Notes under the pieces: generated by a model
Told to the model about the DNA's origin: nothing
The model's database searches: none
What the model saw: the letters and a program-made list of their open reading frames with translations, nothing else
Part shown: piece after piece, positions 25,032 through 32,482 of the stretch
How positions within the stretch are numbered: the stretch's first letter is position 1
Layout of the letters: every line of letters begins with the position of its first letter
NCBI GenBank assembly: GCA_023383705.1
Contig: JAHDYM010000008.1
Coordinates: forward strand, 1-60,554
Origin: Gammaproteobacteria bacterium
GTDB taxonomy: Bacteria; Pseudomonadota; Gammaproteobacteria; Steroidobacterales; GCA-2729495
DNA: 60,554 nucleotides
Direction: 5' to 3'
Position numbers and translations under genes: made by a program

Positions 25032-25802
25032 TCGCTGTTCCATCAGCATCGGCCCCAGGCCGTTCCGCCCTGGTGCCGATGGTCAAAAATCCGGGCGCGG
25101 CGGTGGCCGCCCCCGGTTTCCAAGCCCAAAGCCAGAACGCCCCTTCGCCGCCTTCGGGCGGACGGCGAAGGGGCGGCGCACAAGTGACCTTGTGCGCGGG
25201 AAACCCTCGAAGCCCATAAGTGCGTCGGCGCACAGCGCCGACGACATTCCGAACGCGCCCCGCCGCAATGGGCGGAGCTTGTGGGGCTACGCCCCGGCTT
25301 GCTGCCGCAGGTTGCACGAAAGCGTGCCGTCCTCGACGCTGGCAGTTCGTCGCCTGTATGTCACGAAGGACGGTTCACCGACATGTCGCCCGGTCTTGCA
25401 ATGGAGCTTCCACGCCACGCCTCATGCAAAGGGCCGCAAGCAGCGGCAGGGGCGCTTGCGCCCTTGTCGCCGGGTGTTGTCCTTGCCCGTGTCGGGGCGC
25501 AGGCCGGTGAAGCCGTCGCACGGGGATGCCGAGTCGGCCATGTCTCCATTTGGGAGCGGGCGGCCAGTACGTCCTTGTGTTGTTGTGAATCCTGGCGGTG
25601 GCTGGGCTTCATGGCCGCAACCTTGCAGCGAAAACAATTTCCCCTGCGCTGTGCGCATTCCTCGCGGGACAAATTCTTTTCGCTTCCAGGTTCTCCACGT
25701 TGTTGCGACCGCTGCGCGGTGCGGCCAGCCCATCCCCCGCCGGACGGATCACAACAAGGACGCACTGGCGCGACCTTGTTCAACCCGAAAGGAGAAATCA
25801 TC
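25032..25802. other. 770-bp gene-free region with an array of strong hairpins
   Basis: No convincing gene lies here. At 25139-25174 GCCCCTTCGCCG pairs with CGGCGAAGGGGC (12-bp arms); at 25176-25197 GCGCACAAG pairs with CTTGTGCGC (9 bp, loop TGAC); at 25223-25243 CGTCGGCGC pairs with GCGCCGACG (9 bp, loop ACA); a small GGGGC-TAC-GCCCC follows at 25285-25297. None is followed by a T-run. Candidate structured RNA or origin-type region. The last 30 bases hold the ribosome site AAAGGAGA for the DUF736 gene. Confidence 0.6.
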
Positions 25803-26117
25803 ATGGCAAACATCGGCACCTTCACCGCAGAGAAAGACGGCTTCACCGGCCAGCTCCGCACCCTGACCCTCAACGTCAAGGTCAAGCTGGTTCCCAACGA
25901 CAAGGGCGAGAACGAAAGCGCCCCGGACTTCCGCCTGCAAGCGGCCGGCCACGACTTCGGCGCGGCGTGGAAGAAAACCAGCGAGGCGGGGCGGGATTAC
26001 CTGTCGGTGGCCATCGACGATCCTTCGTTCCCGGCAACGGTCTATGCCCGCCTGATCGAAGGCGAGAACGGCACGCACGAGCTGATCTGGTCGCGCAGCA
26101 AGCCCAAGGCGGCCTGA
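25803..26117 (+). CDS. DUF736-domain protein
   Basis: A 104-residue DUF736 protein: [20 protein letters not shown], the tryptophan segment [19 protein letters not shown] and [13 protein letters not shown]. These small beta-rich proteins recur in conjugative elements; function unknown. The start is set by AAAGGAGAAATCATCATG. The frame remains open far upstream but that part has no conserved sequence. Confidence 0.9.
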   Translation: MANIGTFTAEKDGFTGQLRTLTLNVKVKLVPNDKGENESAPDFRLQAAGHDFGAAWKKTSEAGRDYLSVAIDDPSFPATVYARLIEGENGTHELIWSRSKPKAA

Positions 26118-26289
26118 CGGCCGCCCACCGCGCCCCGCCCATTGCGGCGAGGCGCGGTGCTGCTGATCGCAGCACCGCACGCACAGGGTTTCGCTGGTTG
26201 CTTCATGCCCGGCATGTCCTGGGCTGGCGTTGCATCAGTGATGACCCGATGGTTCGACGCCCGTAGCAGCAGGAACAGCATGGCGTGTC

Positions 26290-26378
26290 GGCGCGTTGCG
26301 CCGCCGGGCTTTCGGGCTGCGCCCCGTGCCGGCAAGCCGTCACGGCCATTCGGCTTCAATCCCTCACGCCTTCGCGCC
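26290..26378 (+). repeat. GC-rich repeat, copy C
   Basis: A looser relative of copies A and B: CGCCGGGCTTTCGGGCTGCG, then CGGCCATTCGGCTTCAATCC and CTCACGCCTTCGCGCC. The tail matches the sequence after copy B (GACCCCTGACGCCTTCGGCC). It fills the gap between DUF736 and the XRE gene and extends to the XRE stop. Confidence 0.6.
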
Positions 26379-26392
26379 TTGCTTGCGGGCAT

Positions 26393-26680
26393 TCAGTCGC
26401 GTTCTTTCAGCACGGCCTCAAACTCCTGGCGCACCTGCGCCAGCAGTTCATCGACCTTGTGCGCTTCGTCGCCGGCGTAGGCCAGCGTCAACAGCGTCAG
26501 CGGATGCACTTCCATGACCTCGCACAGCTCGGTCAGCTTGTGCAGGGTCGGACTTTTCAAGTCGCGCTCCAGCGTACTCATATAGGTGCGGCTGGACACG
26601 TCGGAGAACGCTTCCTGGCTCAAGCCTCGCGCCTTCCTGACTGTCCGTATTGCCGTTGCCAATGAGTGTTTCGCTGTCAC
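26393..26680 (-). CDS. XRE-family helix-turn-helix regulator
   Basis: A 95-residue protein if begun at GTG 26680 (VTAKHSLATAIRTVRKARGL); ATG at 26719 would add 13 residues. The HTH is SQEAFSDVSSRTYMSTLERDLKSPTL, then HKLTELCEVMEVHPLTLLTLA. The rest is a short coiled coil. It is the only gene here on the minus strand and is divergent from DUF2958, so it is a likely switch for the maintenance or transfer genes. GGGGAA precedes the GTG. Confidence 0.82.
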   Translation of the reverse strand: MTAKHSLATAIRTVRKARGLSQEAFSDVSSRTYMSTLERDLKSPTLHKLTELCEVMEVHPLTLLTLAYAGDEAHKVDELLAQVRQEFEAVLKERD

Positions 26681-26999
26681 TAACTTGGTTTCCCCATAAA
26701 AACCAAGATGACAGCCCATTGCGCCCTATAGGGCTACAATCTATAGTGTTCATTCATGGCTGAAAGGCCCGCTTTCGTGCTTTCACGGAAATCCGCAGAT
26801 GCGGATTCCGACAGAACCGGGGAATCGCATCCGTGTCTTTCCGGCTTCCGACAATTCCGCTTCGGCGCTTCTGTTCTTCTACGGATGCGATGGCTTGCAC
26901 ATCGGTGCTTCCACACGAATGCACGGATGTGTTTCGGCAGTTCTGCGCTTCGGCACCAAAGCGCATTCGCGCATCGTCGGTTTCGTGGAGAAGCTGCCC
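26681..26999. promoter_or_regulatory. Divergent control region with inverted repeats
   Basis: Between the XRE and DUF2958 genes. CCCTATAGGG (about 26725-26734) is a palindromic candidate operator near the XRE start. AATCCGCA-GA-TGCGGATT (26790-26807) is a perfect 8-bp stem. ATCGCATCCGT (26824-26834) and ACGGATGCGAT (26881-26891) form an 11-bp inverted repeat 46 bases apart, and a related ACGGATG recurs near 26932. No gene is evident. It may encode a structured leader or hold binding sites. Confidence 0.5.
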
Positions 27000-27350
27000 A
27001 TGACCCTGCCGCTTGTCACCGCTGATGAACGCGCCCGGCTGCTGGCCCACGGCGCGGCGCTCGCCGCTGGTCAGCGGCTCGACCCGCTGCCCGTGGTGCG
27101 CTTGTTCACCCCGGACGCGCATGTGACCTGGCTGCTGGTGTCGCTCGACCCGGCGGATGGCGACACGGCCTACGGCCTGATCGACCTCGGTATCGGTATG
27201 CCTGAGCTCGGGATGGTCAAGCTGTCCGACCTGGCGGGCATCGTCGGGCCGCGCAAGCTGCCGGTGCGGCGGGATCGGTATTTCCAGGCGGTGCGCCCGT
27301 TATCGGAGTACGTCCGGCTGGCGCAGGAGAACGGCGCGATCACGGACTGA
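27000..27350 (+). CDS. DUF2958-domain protein
   Basis: A 116-residue DUF2958 protein starting MTLPLVTADERARLLAHGAA, with VRLFTPDAHVTWLLVSLDP and GLIDLGIGMPELGMVKLSDL. The family is small and widespread on conjugative plasmids and elements, with no known function. ATG at 27000 follows GTGGAGAAG; the upstream extension of the frame covers the inverted-repeat region and is rejected. Confidence 0.88.
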   Translation: MTLPLVTADERARLLAHGAALAAGQRLDPLPVVRLFTPDAHVTWLLVSLDPADGDTAYGLIDLGIGMPELGMVKLSDLAGIVGPRKLPVRRDRYFQAVRPLSEYVRLAQENGAITD

Positions 27351-27694
27351 TGAAAACCAGCGCGGCCTAGCCAGCCGGGGCGCATCGTGACTATTTCAAT
27401 CTTGATCAAGACCGTGCAGGTCTGAATCCGCATTCTTGCACCGAAGTGGTGCGATCCTGTTGAAAACAGTCCTGATCTTGGGCGCGGGCTGCGGCACGGT
27501 GTTCGGTGCTGCGCGTCATTTTCCTGAAGGCGTAGCCGTCGCATTCAGACGATTTCCGCAACACGCAGGAGCCAAATGGTCTTGACACCGACAGTTACAG
27601 CCTAACCAATTTTGATGACGACCTGATGGCATTTCGATAGTTCCCGCATCGCGGAAAGCGTGGCGACGCATCCCAAACAGAGGGAGGTTTCGCC
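27351..27694. other. 344-bp gap, likely promoter for the DUF2285 gene
   Basis: No gene seen. TTGACA at about 27573 is followed by an unconvincing -10. CCGCATTC and CGCATTCAG motifs echo the repeats upstream of DUF2958. GAGGGAGG just before 27695 is the ribosome site of the next gene. Confidence 0.35.
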
Positions 27695-28462
27695 ATGACT
27701 GATCGCAGCGCCGAACACTGGTATCCGACAGCGGCCTATCTCTACGTTCTGCACCTTGACGGCCCTGCGCTGGCGTGGGAATACCTGCGCCGAAATCCCG
27801 ACTACCGCCGCGACTGGCTGCGCCGCCGCCGCCGGCCGGACACGGCGCAGGCGTGGGGCCTGCGCCTGCTGGAAGACCCAGCCCTGGATGCGCGCGACGC
27901 GCATCCGGCCTGGTTTCCCGATCACGATGCCGTCGTGCAGGTTTACCCGGACGATGACCCGCCACCCGAAGCCCATGCCTTTGAGTTCTGGCGCGTCCCT
28001 GGCCGCAAGCAACTGATCCACGACGGCAAGCGCCTGGTGCTGGTGTCGCATTGGCCCGGCTGCTGCCTGCGGCTCGCGCTCGCGCCGGGCCTGGAAGACG
28101 GCATGGCCTACCTCTACGCCACCCGCGCCTGCGCCACGCCCTGCGCGCGCTATCGCACGCTCGCGTCCGAGCTGGACGCATTGGCCGTGGCCACGGTTGC
28201 CGCGCCTGCGGCGGCGGCCCGTTCCAGGCCCACGACGGCCGCGGTGCTGGAACTGCACACCTTGCAGACGCTCGACGCGACCCTGGCGGGCGCGTCATTG
28301 CGCGAAGTGGCCGAAGGGCTGTTCGGCGCCGATGCCGTCGCCGCCGACTGGCACAAGGATAGCGCCTTACGTGCCCGCGTGCGGCGGCTGGTACGTCGTG
28401 GCGATGCGCTGATGCGTGGCGGCTATCGCCGCCTGGCACAGCTTCCGCCGCCGTTGCAGTAG
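27695..28462 (+). CDS. DUF2285-domain DNA-binding protein
   Basis: A 255-residue protein. The N-terminus AEHWYPTAAYLYVLHLDGPA, LAWEYLRRNPDYRRDW matches the DUF6499-like module; the C-terminal 80 residues form DUF2285, with LRARVRRLVRRGDALMRGGYR as an arginine-rich HTH-like end. The domain is typical of Tn4371/ICE regulators that activate transfer or excision genes. Located upstream of an AlpA-like gene. GGGAGG precedes the ATG. Confidence 0.86.
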   Translation: MTDRSAEHWYPTAAYLYVLHLDGPALAWEYLRRNPDYRRDWLRRRRRPDTAQAWGLRLLEDPALDARDAHPAWFPDHDAVVQVYPDDDPPPEAHAFEFWRVPGRKQLIHDGKRLVLVSHWPGCCLRLALAPGLEDGMAYLYATRACATPCARYRTLASELDALAVATVAAPAAAARSRPTTAAVLELHTLQTLDATLAGASLREVAEGLFGADAVAADWHKDSALRARVRRLVRRGDALMRGGYRRLAQLPPPLQ

Positions 28463-28574
28463 GGGGGGACGTTTCGCGTCCCCCGCAGATCGTCCCTTAG
28501 CAAGCAGCCTCGCTTTCTTGAAAGTGCCTCTAACCGGCCGCGTGGTGTGGCCGGGCTTGATGGAGGTACATCCC

Positions 28575-28859
28575 ATGCGACCCGCTCCCTTGCGGCCTGC
28601 CGCCACTGCTGTCGCTGCGCCTGCGCAGCCCCAACGCTACCTGACCAACGACGAAGCCGCCGAGTACCTGCGCCTGTCGCCACGCACGCTGGAGAAACAG
28701 CGCGTGATCGGCGGCGGCCCGAAGTTCCGCAAGTTCGGCCGCCGCGTCATGTACGCGGTGTCCGACCTCGATGCCTGGGCCGACCAGCGCAGCTACGAGG
28801 CGACTTCCGACCCGGAATATGCCGAACGCCACGCGGGCGATTACCGTGATGGCCGCTGA
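28575..28859 (+). CDS. AlpA/excisionase-type helix-turn-helix protein
   Basis: A 94-residue MerR-like wing-helix protein: QRYLTNDEAAEYLRLSPRTL, EKQRVIGGGPKFRKFGRRVM and YAVSDLDAWADQRSY, the HTH_17 pattern of recombination directionality factors and AlpA-type activators. ATG at 28575 follows TGGAGG. It may act as the excisionase for the integrase or activate repA, which starts 26 bases later. Its position apart from int is normal in this family. Confidence 0.85.
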   Translation: MRPAPLRPAATAVAAPAQPQRYLTNDEAAEYLRLSPRTLEKQRVIGGGPKFRKFGRRVMYAVSDLDAWADQRSYEATSDPEYAERHAGDYRDGR

Positions 28860-28885
28860 TCGCTGGCGCGTGGGTGGCCGTCGCC

Positions 28886-29728
28886 ATGTCCAGCCCGCCA
28901 GGGCAAGCCTTGCAGCGCGAACAGCTCGACCTGTTCCGCGCGCTGCCGGGCGACATGGCACCCCGCGACAGCCAGGACTTGATGGCCTTTCCGTTCTTCT
29001 CGCTGGCGAAGTCGCGGCGTACCGCGCCGATCGACTTCCGCGCCGGCGGCATCACCATCCGCGTGGAGGGTACGCAGGAGCACGGCATCGCAACGATATG
29101 GGATGCCGACCTGCTGATTTGGGCCGCCTCACAGATCGTGGAGGCGCGCGACGCGGGCTTGCGCCCGTCGCGCTGGATACGCGCCACTCCCTACGAGATC
29201 CTGCGCTTCATCGGGCGCGGCACGTCTCTCAACGACTACCTGCGCCTGAAAGCCGCGCTCGACCGGCTGCAATCGACCACGGTGGCCACGTCCATCCGCG
29301 AAACCACGGGAAGGCGATTGCATCGCTTCTCGTGGATCAACGAGTGGAAGGAACTGGCCGATGCCAGCGGCGTGCCGCTGGGCATCGAACTGATCCTGCC
29401 GGACTGGTTCTATGCGGGCGTGCTCGATGCCGCCTTGGTGCTGACCATCGACCCAGCCTATTTCCGCTTGAAGGGCGGGATCGAGCGCTGGCTGTACCGC
29501 CTGGTGCGCAAGCACGGCGGCAAGCAGCCGGGCGGCTGGCAATTCGACTTCCGGCACCTGCACCGCAAGTCGGGCAGCGCTGCGCGCTTCTCCGACTTCG
29601 CTTACGACCTGCGCGTCCTGGTGGCGCGGCAGTCGCTGCCCGGCTACGTCCTGGGCATCGAGCGAATGCCGGACGACGGACAAGAACTGCTGACCTTCCG
29701 GCCCGTGCTGCACACGGCACGGGGATAA
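28886..29728 (+). CDS. repA: Replication initiator protein RepA of the element
   Basis: A 280-residue plasmid-type initiator (RepA, DUF/PF10134 type): MAFPFFSLAKSRRTAPIDFR, ITIRVEGTQEHGIATIWDAD, RPSRWIRATPYEILRFIGRG, then GGIERWLYRLVRKHGGKQ. Tn4371-type elements carry this gene and may replicate when excised. ATG at 28886 or GTG at 28874 are both possible. Three 18-bp iterons follow its stop within 25 bases and are the natural binding sites. Next gene on the strand is parA. Confidence 0.9.
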   Translation: MSSPPGQALQREQLDLFRALPGDMAPRDSQDLMAFPFFSLAKSRRTAPIDFRAGGITIRVEGTQEHGIATIWDADLLIWAASQIVEARDAGLRPSRWIRATPYEILRFIGRGTSLNDYLRLKAALDRLQSTTVATSIRETTGRRLHRFSWINEWKELADASGVPLGIELILPDWFYAGVLDAALVLTIDPAYFRLKGGIERWLYRLVRKHGGKQPGGWQFDFRHLHRKSGSAARFSDFAYDLRVLVARQSLPGYVLGIERMPDDGQELLTFRPVLHTARG

Positions 29729-29752
29729 CTCGGGGAAAAGGTGTGGACGGCC

Positions 29753-29817
29753 TCGTGCTATCAGGAGTACCGGGTATCGTGCTATCGGGAGTACGCCTAT
29801 CGTGCTATCAGGAGTAC
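29753..29817 (+). repeat. oriV: Three iterons downstream of repA, candidate oriV
   Basis: TCGTGCTATCAGGAGTAC at 29753-29770 and 29800-29817 and TCGTGCTATCGGGAGTAC at 29777-29794: three direct repeats with one mismatch, spaced 24 and 23 bp, about two helical turns, so all on one face. An AT-rich stretch (29858-29898, with AACTTCC and ACATAACTTTTAGTAG) follows. Iterons plus AT-rich region next to a Rep gene is the usual layout of an origin. Confidence 0.78.
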
Positions 29818-29903
29818 GAAAACGCCGGAAAGCCAATAACGGCGCGGGTTTGCGGCCCCTCTAACTTCCCTAACAAGAAATACATAACTTTTAGTAGAAG
29901 CGC

Positions 29904-29932
29904 GCCGTTTCGGTGGACAACCGAGAAACGGC
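29904..29932 (+). repeat. Stem-loop before parA
   Basis: GCCGTTTCGGT and ACCGAGAAACGGC (29904-29932) form a stem with one bulged base and a short GGACA loop. Placed 62 bases before the parA ATG and right after the AT-rich part of the putative origin. Could be a parS-like or operator site. Confidence 0.5.
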
Positions 29933-29993
29933 ACGGCGAACAGCGTTTTGCACGGCAGGTAAAGCCCGGCTTTCCAGCAGGGAGGGCCGCGCC

Positions 29994-30632
29994 ATGATCC
30001 TCGCTCTGCTCAACCAGAAAGGCGGTGTCGGCAAGACCACGCTCGCCACGCACATCGCGGGCGAACTGGCGATGCGCGGCCAGCATGTCGTCCTGCTCGA
30101 TGCCGACCCGCAGGGTTCATCCCTGGACTGGACGCAGCGCAGAAGCCAGCAAGGCTTGCCACGGCTGTTCAGCGCCGTGGGCCTCGCACGCGAAACGCTG
30201 CATCAGGAAGCGCCAGAACTCGCCAGGCGGGCCGATCACGTCATCATCGACGGTCCGCCGCGCATCGCCGCCTTGGCGCGCTCCGCGCTGCTGGCGGCCG
30301 AGCGCGTGCTGATCCCGGTGCAGCCCAGCCCTTACGACCTCTGGGCCAGCTCGGAAATGGTTTCGCTGATCCGCGAGGCGCAGGTGTTCCGGCCGCTGCT
30401 CCGCGCGGCCTTCGTCATCAACCGGCGCGTCAGCACCACCATCATCGGGCGCGAGGCGCGGCAATCGCTCGCCGAACAGCCGCTGCCCGCCCTGCGCTCG
30501 GAGGTGCATCAGCGCATCGTCTTCGCCGACAGCGTGGCCGCTGGCCGGCTCGCACGCGAGACAGCGCCCGACAGTGCCGCCGCCCGCGAAATCACCGCCC
30601 TGGTGGACGAACTGCTGCGGTGGCCGACATGA
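29994..30632 (+). CDS. parA: ParA-family partition ATPase
   Basis: A 212-residue ParA/MinD-type ATPase: deviant Walker A LNQKGGVGKTT (residues 6-16), VVLLDADPQGSSLDW, and VIIDGPPRIAAL. It lacks the N-terminal HTH of long ParA proteins. Works with a ParB-type protein to segregate the element. ATG at 29994 follows GGGAGGG. Its stop overlaps the next gene (ATGA at 30629-30632). Confidence 0.94.
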   Translation: MILALLNQKGGVGKTTLATHIAGELAMRGQHVVLLDADPQGSSLDWTQRRSQQGLPRLFSAVGLARETLHQEAPELARRADHVIIDGPPRIAALARSALLAAERVLIPVQPSPYDLWASSEMVSLIREAQVFRPLLRAAFVINRRVSTTIIGREARQSLAEQPLPALRSEVHQRIVFADSVAAGRLARETAPDSAAAREITALVDELLRWPT

Positions 30633-30904
30633 CAGCGCAGCAGCCACCCAACAGCAAACGCACGGGCAAGCGCGTCGGCATCGGCGCACGTCCGCCCGCG
30701 AATCCACACGCTGAGGCGTGGATTCGCCAAGGCGACGCCGATGTGCTGGGCAAAGGCGATCTCTACACCGCGCGCCTGACCCTCGACATCACGCCCGCCA
30801 TGCGGGCGCGCATCAAGGTGTCGGCCTTCACGCAAGGCGTGACCGTGGCCGACCTGCTGCGCGGTCTGCTGGAACGGGAGTTTCCACCGGAGAACACACC
30901 ATGA
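30629..30904 (+). CDS. Small ribbon-helix-helix-like protein, partition partner candidate
   Basis: A 91-residue basic protein, start MTAQQPPNSKRTGKRVGIGA. The second half, ARLTLDITPAMRARIKVSAF and TQGVTVADLLRGLLEREF, is a beta strand followed by two helices as in ribbon-helix-helix regulators. Overlap with parA by 4 bases and this fold suggest a centromere-binding or autoregulating partner for ParA, as ParG or Omega do elsewhere (inference). Its own stop overlaps the DUF2840 gene. Confidence 0.75.
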   Translation: MTAQQPPNSKRTGKRVGIGARPPANPHAEAWIRQGDADVLGKGDLYTARLTLDITPAMRARIKVSAFTQGVTVADLLRGLLEREFPPENTP

Positions 30905-31446
30905 CCACATCCGCTTTGCCTGCCGCGAACGCGGCACCGGCTGCGCTGCCGCTGCATCCCGTAGCACTCGCCGGACAGGCCGGCAACGTGCCGCTGACGC
31001 GCGTTTCGCTGGCCTATCTCGAACACCGCTTCAAGCTCTACCTGCGCTTCGGCGAACCCGCACGCACTCTGCGCCTGGACGACTGGCGGCGCTGCGCGGT
31101 GTTCCTGCCGAGCGCGATGTTCTGCCGCATCCGCTGGCAGGCCAACGACTACGGCACGATCCGCTGGCAACTCATGGTGATGCAGGCTTGCACACCGCTG
31201 GACGCGGCGCAGCGCATCCCCGGTGTTCAGCCGGGCGCGCGCTTGTTGCTGCACACCGAAGGCGATGCCAACGTGCGCGCTGTGCTGGAGCGCATCGACG
31301 GCATCGAGGCGCTGCGCATCGCAGCCATCGACGTGTCGCCCGCGTACTGGCGCACGCTGGGCAACCGTCTTGCGGCTCGCCTTGCGCTGCCCGAATACAC
31401 CGCCGAGCGGCATACCGCCTGGCTGGCCGGGAAGGTGCTGCCATGA
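30901..31446 (+). CDS. DUF2840-domain protein
   Basis: A 181-residue DUF2840 protein: VSLAYLEHRFKLYLRFGEPA, RCAVFLPSAMFCRIRWQAND, YGTIRWQLMVMQACTPLDA. Conserved gene between parA and traF in this element family; function unknown, presumably in conjugation. ATG at 30901 overlaps the preceding stop, and its own stop overlaps traF, so all four genes from parA to traF are coupled. Confidence 0.88.
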   Translation: MTTSALPAANAAPAALPLHPVALAGQAGNVPLTRVSLAYLEHRFKLYLRFGEPARTLRLDDWRRCAVFLPSAMFCRIRWQANDYGTIRWQLMVMQACTPLDAAQRIPGVQPGARLLLHTEGDANVRAVLERIDGIEALRIAAIDVSPAYWRTLGNRLAARLALPEYTAERHTAWLAGKVLP

Positions 31447-32042
31447 CGGCCCCGACCACCACGGCCAACGCGCCCGCCGTGCCGCCGCGTCCTCGCTCAC
31501 GCCTGCGCGCTCGCATCGTGCTGGGGACACTGGCCGCCATCGCCTTCGCTGCGCTGGCCTGGTCGGCTTTCGTGTCGCCGCTGCCGCGCCTGACCTACAA
31601 CCCGTCCGACAGCGTGGCGGTCGGCTGGTATCGCATCGACCCGTTCGACCCGCGCACCGTCTCGCTGCCACGTCCGTTGTCCGTGGACAGCATCGTGCTG
31701 GTGCCGCTGCCGGCCAGGGCCGCCATGCTGGCTGCACAGCGCGGCTACCTGCCGACCCGCGTGCCGCTGCTCAAACGTGTGGGCGCAGTCGCGCCGCAAC
31801 ACGTCTGCATCGTCGCCGGTCAGGTACGCATCGACGGCGTGCCTGCGGCCGCCGTTCTGCCGACCGACCGGCTGGGTCGGCCGCTGCCGTCCTTGCAGCT
31901 TTGCCGCCGTCTCGAACCGGACGAACTGTTCCTGTTGAGCGTGACCAATCCGGCATCGTTCGACAGCCGCTACTTCGGCCCGGTCAGCGCATCCGCCGTG
32001 ATCGGCGTCGCGCATCCGGTGTGGCTGGAGTCCCGCCCATGA
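31443..32042 (+). CDS. traF: TraF-like S26 signal peptidase
   Basis: A 199-residue membrane-anchored serine protease of the S26 family. One N-terminal helix (about 24-45), then YNPSDSVAVGWYRI with the catalytic Ser and the GWY motif, and the Lys in VPLLKRVGAVAPQHVC. The end holds DSRYFGPV, the SRYFGPV box of the family. In RP4, TraF matures and cyclises the TrbC pilin; the trbC gene here lies at 40907. ATG overlaps the preceding stop. Confidence 0.92.
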   Translation: MTAPTTTANAPAVPPRPRSRLRARIVLGTLAAIAFAALAWSAFVSPLPRLTYNPSDSVAVGWYRIDPFDPRTVSLPRPLSVDSIVLVPLPARAAMLAAQRGYLPTRVPLLKRVGAVAPQHVCIVAGQVRIDGVPAAAVLPTDRLGRPLPSLQLCRRLEPDELFLLSVTNPASFDSRYFGPVSASAVIGVAHPVWLESRP

Positions 32043-32482
32043 TGGCCGCCGATTCGCTGCGCTTCGGCGTGCCATCGGGCATGTCGTTCCGCTGGCTGCT
32101 GCCGTGTCGCCGCGCCTGCCGTGCGGGTGCATTCGCACCGCACGTCGCGCTGCATCCGGCGCAGCCTTCCAACGTGCAGGCGTCTTGCCTCGAACGCGCC
32201 CGGCCTGCGGCCATGGCCGCGTTCGCCGGCGCGCTGGCTGCTCACGCAGCAGCGCCGCCGGGCCGCCGGTGCCTGGAGCGAGAGCGGAAGGCAAAGGCGG
32301 AAGGCAAGACAAAAGGACGCGGCACCGGGCCGCGTCGAAAGCCTGTCTGCACATGGGGGTGGCGCGGCACGCAGCGGCTTCGCCGCCGTGCCGCGTGGGG
32401 CGCGAGGCCCGCGCCAATGCAGGCATGTCCGCGTGCTTCGCACGACAGGACACGCCGTAACTTGCAGGGAGCACAGCCATGA
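32041..32482 (+). CDS. Possible 146-residue basic protein or non-coding leader
   Basis: An ATG frame begins at 32041, overlapping the traF stop, and ends at 32482 overlapping the relaxase ATG (ATGA), which favours translation. But the sequence is very rich in Arg, Ala and Cys without any domain, as expected from chance reading of GC-rich DNA, and it contains the stem GCGGCACG...CGTGCCGC near 32366-32396. A leader RNA or the transfer origin upstream of the relaxase gene is an equal explanation. Confidence 0.35.

Noticed and set aside
25361..25903. Minus-strand frame of 180 codons in the hairpin region
   Set aside because: No conserved domain, overlaps the DUF736 gene and has Arg/Ala-rich random composition.
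29753..29817. Three repeats considered as a CRISPR array
   Set aside because: Spacers would be only 5-6 bp and no cas genes are near; iterons fit far better.
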